From Rotaria sp. Silwood1 (Eukaryota > Rotifera > Eurotatoria > Philodinida > Philodinidae): a DNA stretch of 64,000 bases. Below are positions 61,501 through 64,000 of this stretch, piece by piece (position 1 is the stretch's first letter; every line of letters starts with the position of its first letter). The stretch is from positions 3,854,558 to 3,918,557 of the forward strand of contig CAJNOP010000004.1 in the NCBI GenBank assembly GCA_905250075.1. The letters are read 5' to 3'. The position numbers and the translations under genes are program-made. The notes under the pieces were generated by a model. The model saw nothing but the letters and a program-made list of their open reading frames with translations. It was not told the origin of the DNA and ran no database searches.

Positions 61501-64000
61501 TAAATATTTTTCTTCAATGCGTTTCAATTCAAATATAAATACGAAAGATTATTTATAAATAGTTGGTTTAAAAAATCTACATTATTCATTATCATCTAGG
61601 ATATACTATTAAATAGAGGCAAGTTCTGAACAAATAAAAAAAAGATCATCAAGTACTAGTCAAAAATATAAGACTAACGTATATTTGATTTTTATTTTCT
61701 ATGATACCAAGTATCTATCTCAAATTCACGTAGTAGTCTAAATAGTCAATGAAATTCTCTATCAAATACATGTACTATCGAATTTTTATACGTTTAATAT
61801 GCAAGAATGATATCTGATAAGCCAAACACGATAGTTTTCAAGTCCTAGAAAATTATATGAGAATTAATTTTTAAGTGTATACTCCTATTTTTATTCAGAA
61901 CTTTATGCTATTTATTGTGCTACACTTAAAAACTATTTTTCACATAATCTTCTAGCAGTTGAAAACTATTGTATTAGTTCTTTCTGAAACCTTTGCTTTC
62001 ATAGTACAACTGTAAAATTTTGACTAGATATGCATTTGATAGAGAACTTTATTTTAACTATACAAATGACTATTTGGATTCGAGTTACATGTTTGATATT
62101 GTAGAAAAAGAAAGCATGTTCCTCTTCTACTTTTGACTAGAGCAGCAAATCATACAATTATTTGATTAGATGTTTACTCTTATAAAGTCTATTTTTAGAC
62201 AAATTGATAATATTAATATTCATTTTTGTTTTTAAAATATTTATAGAATAATAATAATACATTAAATTCTTTGATTATTGTTTTACATTTTTTATAATAC
62301 ATCTATCATTCCATGCATATTTGTTTTTATATATATATGTATAGTAATTATTTTTTTTTTCTATTAAATATTCCTTATCTAATAACTTACTACGAAATAA
62401 TAACTGTGTATATTGAGTCATTTTATGTATGTGAGTATTATATTTCGCTGTTTATTTCTTCGATAAATATATTACTGATGCAAAAGAAATTCAATCTTTT
62501 TCTTTTTTTTAATACATAGACAAAATAGTATTTATAAAAGTTTGATATTGTTCTTTCAATATAATGAGTTTTTGTGTTGGTTATAGTCAAACATGAATAA
62601 AAAAAAAAAATCATGCTTGAAATAATTTATAAAAAAGAAATTTTTTCATATGTTTAATTTTATGATTTAAGATATTTTTCTTATTTTGTTATATTCTTCA
62701 TTATTTTAGCTTAAAACAATGTCATCAGGTTTTGATGCCCGCGTTGAAGCTCGTTTAATTGGTTTACGTATGGCTGCTGATGGTCCAGATGAATTATCAT
62801 CAATTATTACTCGTTCATTGAATCTTTCGTTATCAAATGATCGATCATCTTTACAAGAAACACATTATCCAAATTCATTGTCGGATCAAAGTACTAGATC
62901 ATCTTCATACACTTCTCCGTCCTCAAATGGTTCTTTTAATAATAATATTAATGCACCTGTTACAGCACGAAGGTAATTATTTCTTTTTTATACGATGAAA
63001 AAAGTTATTTATTCAACAATTTTTTTTTCTCTAATGAATTCATTGATAAATAATTTCATTCGAACAAAACTTTATTTTACATCAATATATTCTAATAGTT
63101 GATATATTTAGATTACAATTACCTGATCATACTCTATCATTATCAGAACAAGCATCAAAGAATATTTATCATAAATTTGTTCAAAATAATCTAATTATTA
63201 AACAAGGCATTTTAGATAAGAAAAAAGTAAATATATCATTTTTCTTTTTTAGTTAATAATTTAATTTGATTTTTTTTTATTCTTAAAGGGCTTATTTGCT
63301 AGACGACGTATGTTTCTTATTACTGAAGGTCCTGCTATTTTTTATGTTGATCCTGATGCAATGGAATTAAAAGGAACTATATCATGGTATGTGAATTAAT
63401 ACATTTCTATTTTGCAATTTTAAGTTTTCTTTTTTTCATTTGAATTATCTAGGACAGCTGATTTACGTATTGAACAGAAAGATATGAAAACATTTCTTAT
63501 TCATGTGGTAAATATCATATACTAACAAAAAAAACAAGCTCTTAGCACAATCTCTGTTTGATGAAAATGTAGAACATGATATAGTTGCTCTTAGTAATCA
63601 TATGTCTTTTTACATGATCGTCTAAAAAATTCAATAAGAAAGTATTTCATATATTATAACGAAATGTTATTAATATAAGTTCTTTGCTCATATATCAACG
63701 TCTCTATCGCGGAAAGCGGATCATTGCTAAAATGTCTAACATAAAACTATTTCATACAGTTGAATATTTTCATGTTAGTGCTGATTTGACGATTTTCAAT
63801 GAACTGTTCAATTTCCTTTTTAGTTAATATAATTCTCTTTTTAACAAAGCAAAAACTTTTAATTTATTAAATATCGATTGACAGAAAAGTGATCAACAAG
63901 AAACAACTTTACGTTGACTTTTTTCTGAAAGTAGTCAATGAATAATTAAAATCTTAATCCTTGACTTGTTTATGTACACCGAAAGTGCCAGATATTGATG
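58545..64000 (+). CDS. PDPK1: 3-phosphoinositide-dependent protein kinase 1 (partial, 3' end outside)
   Basis: Thirteen exons in the window: 58545-58643, 58711-58753, 58822-58962, 60186-60340, 60410-60491, 60555-60678, 60734-60802, 60860-60956, 61012-61191, 62710-62972, 63112-63226, 63289-63386, 63453-63507. They encode 507 residues, all junctions in frame; at least one more exon lies beyond the window. Kinase features: Gly loop IGNGSYSTV (~26-34), Lys49 in AIKAV, HRDLKPEN (Asp144), DFG (Asp162), activation segment [13 protein letters not shown] and [12 protein letters not shown], which is PDK1-like. A Ser-rich linker leads to a PH domain from about residue 430 ([30 protein letters not shown]-like FYVDP, KTFLIHV). 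PDK1 phosphorylates the activation loop of Akt and other AGC kinases at PIP3 membranes. The N-terminal region before the kinase is very short. Confidence 0.94.
58963..60185. other. PDK1 intron 3 (1.2 kb), nothing recognised
   Basis: AT-rich intron with no supported reading frame. The flanking exons join in phase 1 within the kinase N-lobe ([15 protein letters not shown]). Confidence 0.5.
61192..62709. other. PDK1 intron 9 (1.5 kb), nothing recognised
   Basis: AT-rich intron separating the kinase domain from the linker and PH domain. No open frame with protein-like content; a short (TA)n run lies near 62330-62340. Confidence 0.5.
63540..64000. repeat. Dispersed repeat in the PDK1 intron at the window end
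   Basis: The left part (63540-63610) matches the repeat in ESS2 intron 1, and the right part (63883-64000) matches the repeat in claudin-like intron 1. This suggests one longer element here of which the other two are partial copies. The element continues to or past the window end, so its right terminus is not visible. Confidence 0.5.

Noticed and set aside
1-64000. CRISPR arrays, operons, Shine-Dalgarno sites, tRNA and rRNA genes
   Set aside because: The window is eukaryotic with spliced genes; no regularly spaced repeats, cloverleaf or rRNA-like conserved blocks were found by eye.

Overview
The window is nuclear DNA from a small invertebrate animal. It is strongly AT-rich. Coding blocks are interrupted by GT-AG introns, many only 50-70 bp long and others of 0.5-5 kb. 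The genes are metazoan: a fat-like cadherin, a DOK-like adaptor, a class A peptide GPCR, ESS2, galactokinase and PDK1. The composition, very short introns, compact spacing and decayed DNA transposons in introns fit a bdelloid rotifer such as Rotaria, but that is inference. No rRNA, tRNA or CRISPR array was recognised. Exon models were built by eye; every stated splice junction keeps the reading frame.

Left part (1-19.5 kb): a rhodopsin-family neuropeptide-type GPCR on the + strand has a 5.2-kb repeat-bearing intron. It converges on a minus-strand PH + PTB docking protein with a C-terminal PI3K-type YxxM motif. A divergent plus-strand gene for an unrecognised single-pass membrane protein follows, then about 3.4 kb with no supported gene.

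Centre (19.5-44.6 kb): one plus-strand gene of 20 exons encodes a roughly 4,370-residue fat-like cadherin: signal peptide, long divergent cadherin ectodomain, EGF, LamG, EGF, one membrane helix and a cytoplasmic tail. The tail is built from small exons, one of only 18 nt. Its introns hold inverted-repeat elements.

Right part (46.9-64 kb): four minus-strand genes follow one another. They are a macrodomain + zinc-knuckle + OTU-like fusion protein, a four-helix claudin/PMP22-like protein, the splicing factor ESS2 and galactokinase. The last is head-to-head with PDK1 (plus strand, PH domain cut by the window end) across a 199-bp shared promoter interval. The large galactokinase intron holds a pogo/Tigger-type element and a broken mariner transposase copy.

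The strongest candidate for something undescribed is the macro-OTU fusion at 46943-48530. It joins an ADP-ribose-binding module to a ubiquitin-protease-like fold in one polypeptide.
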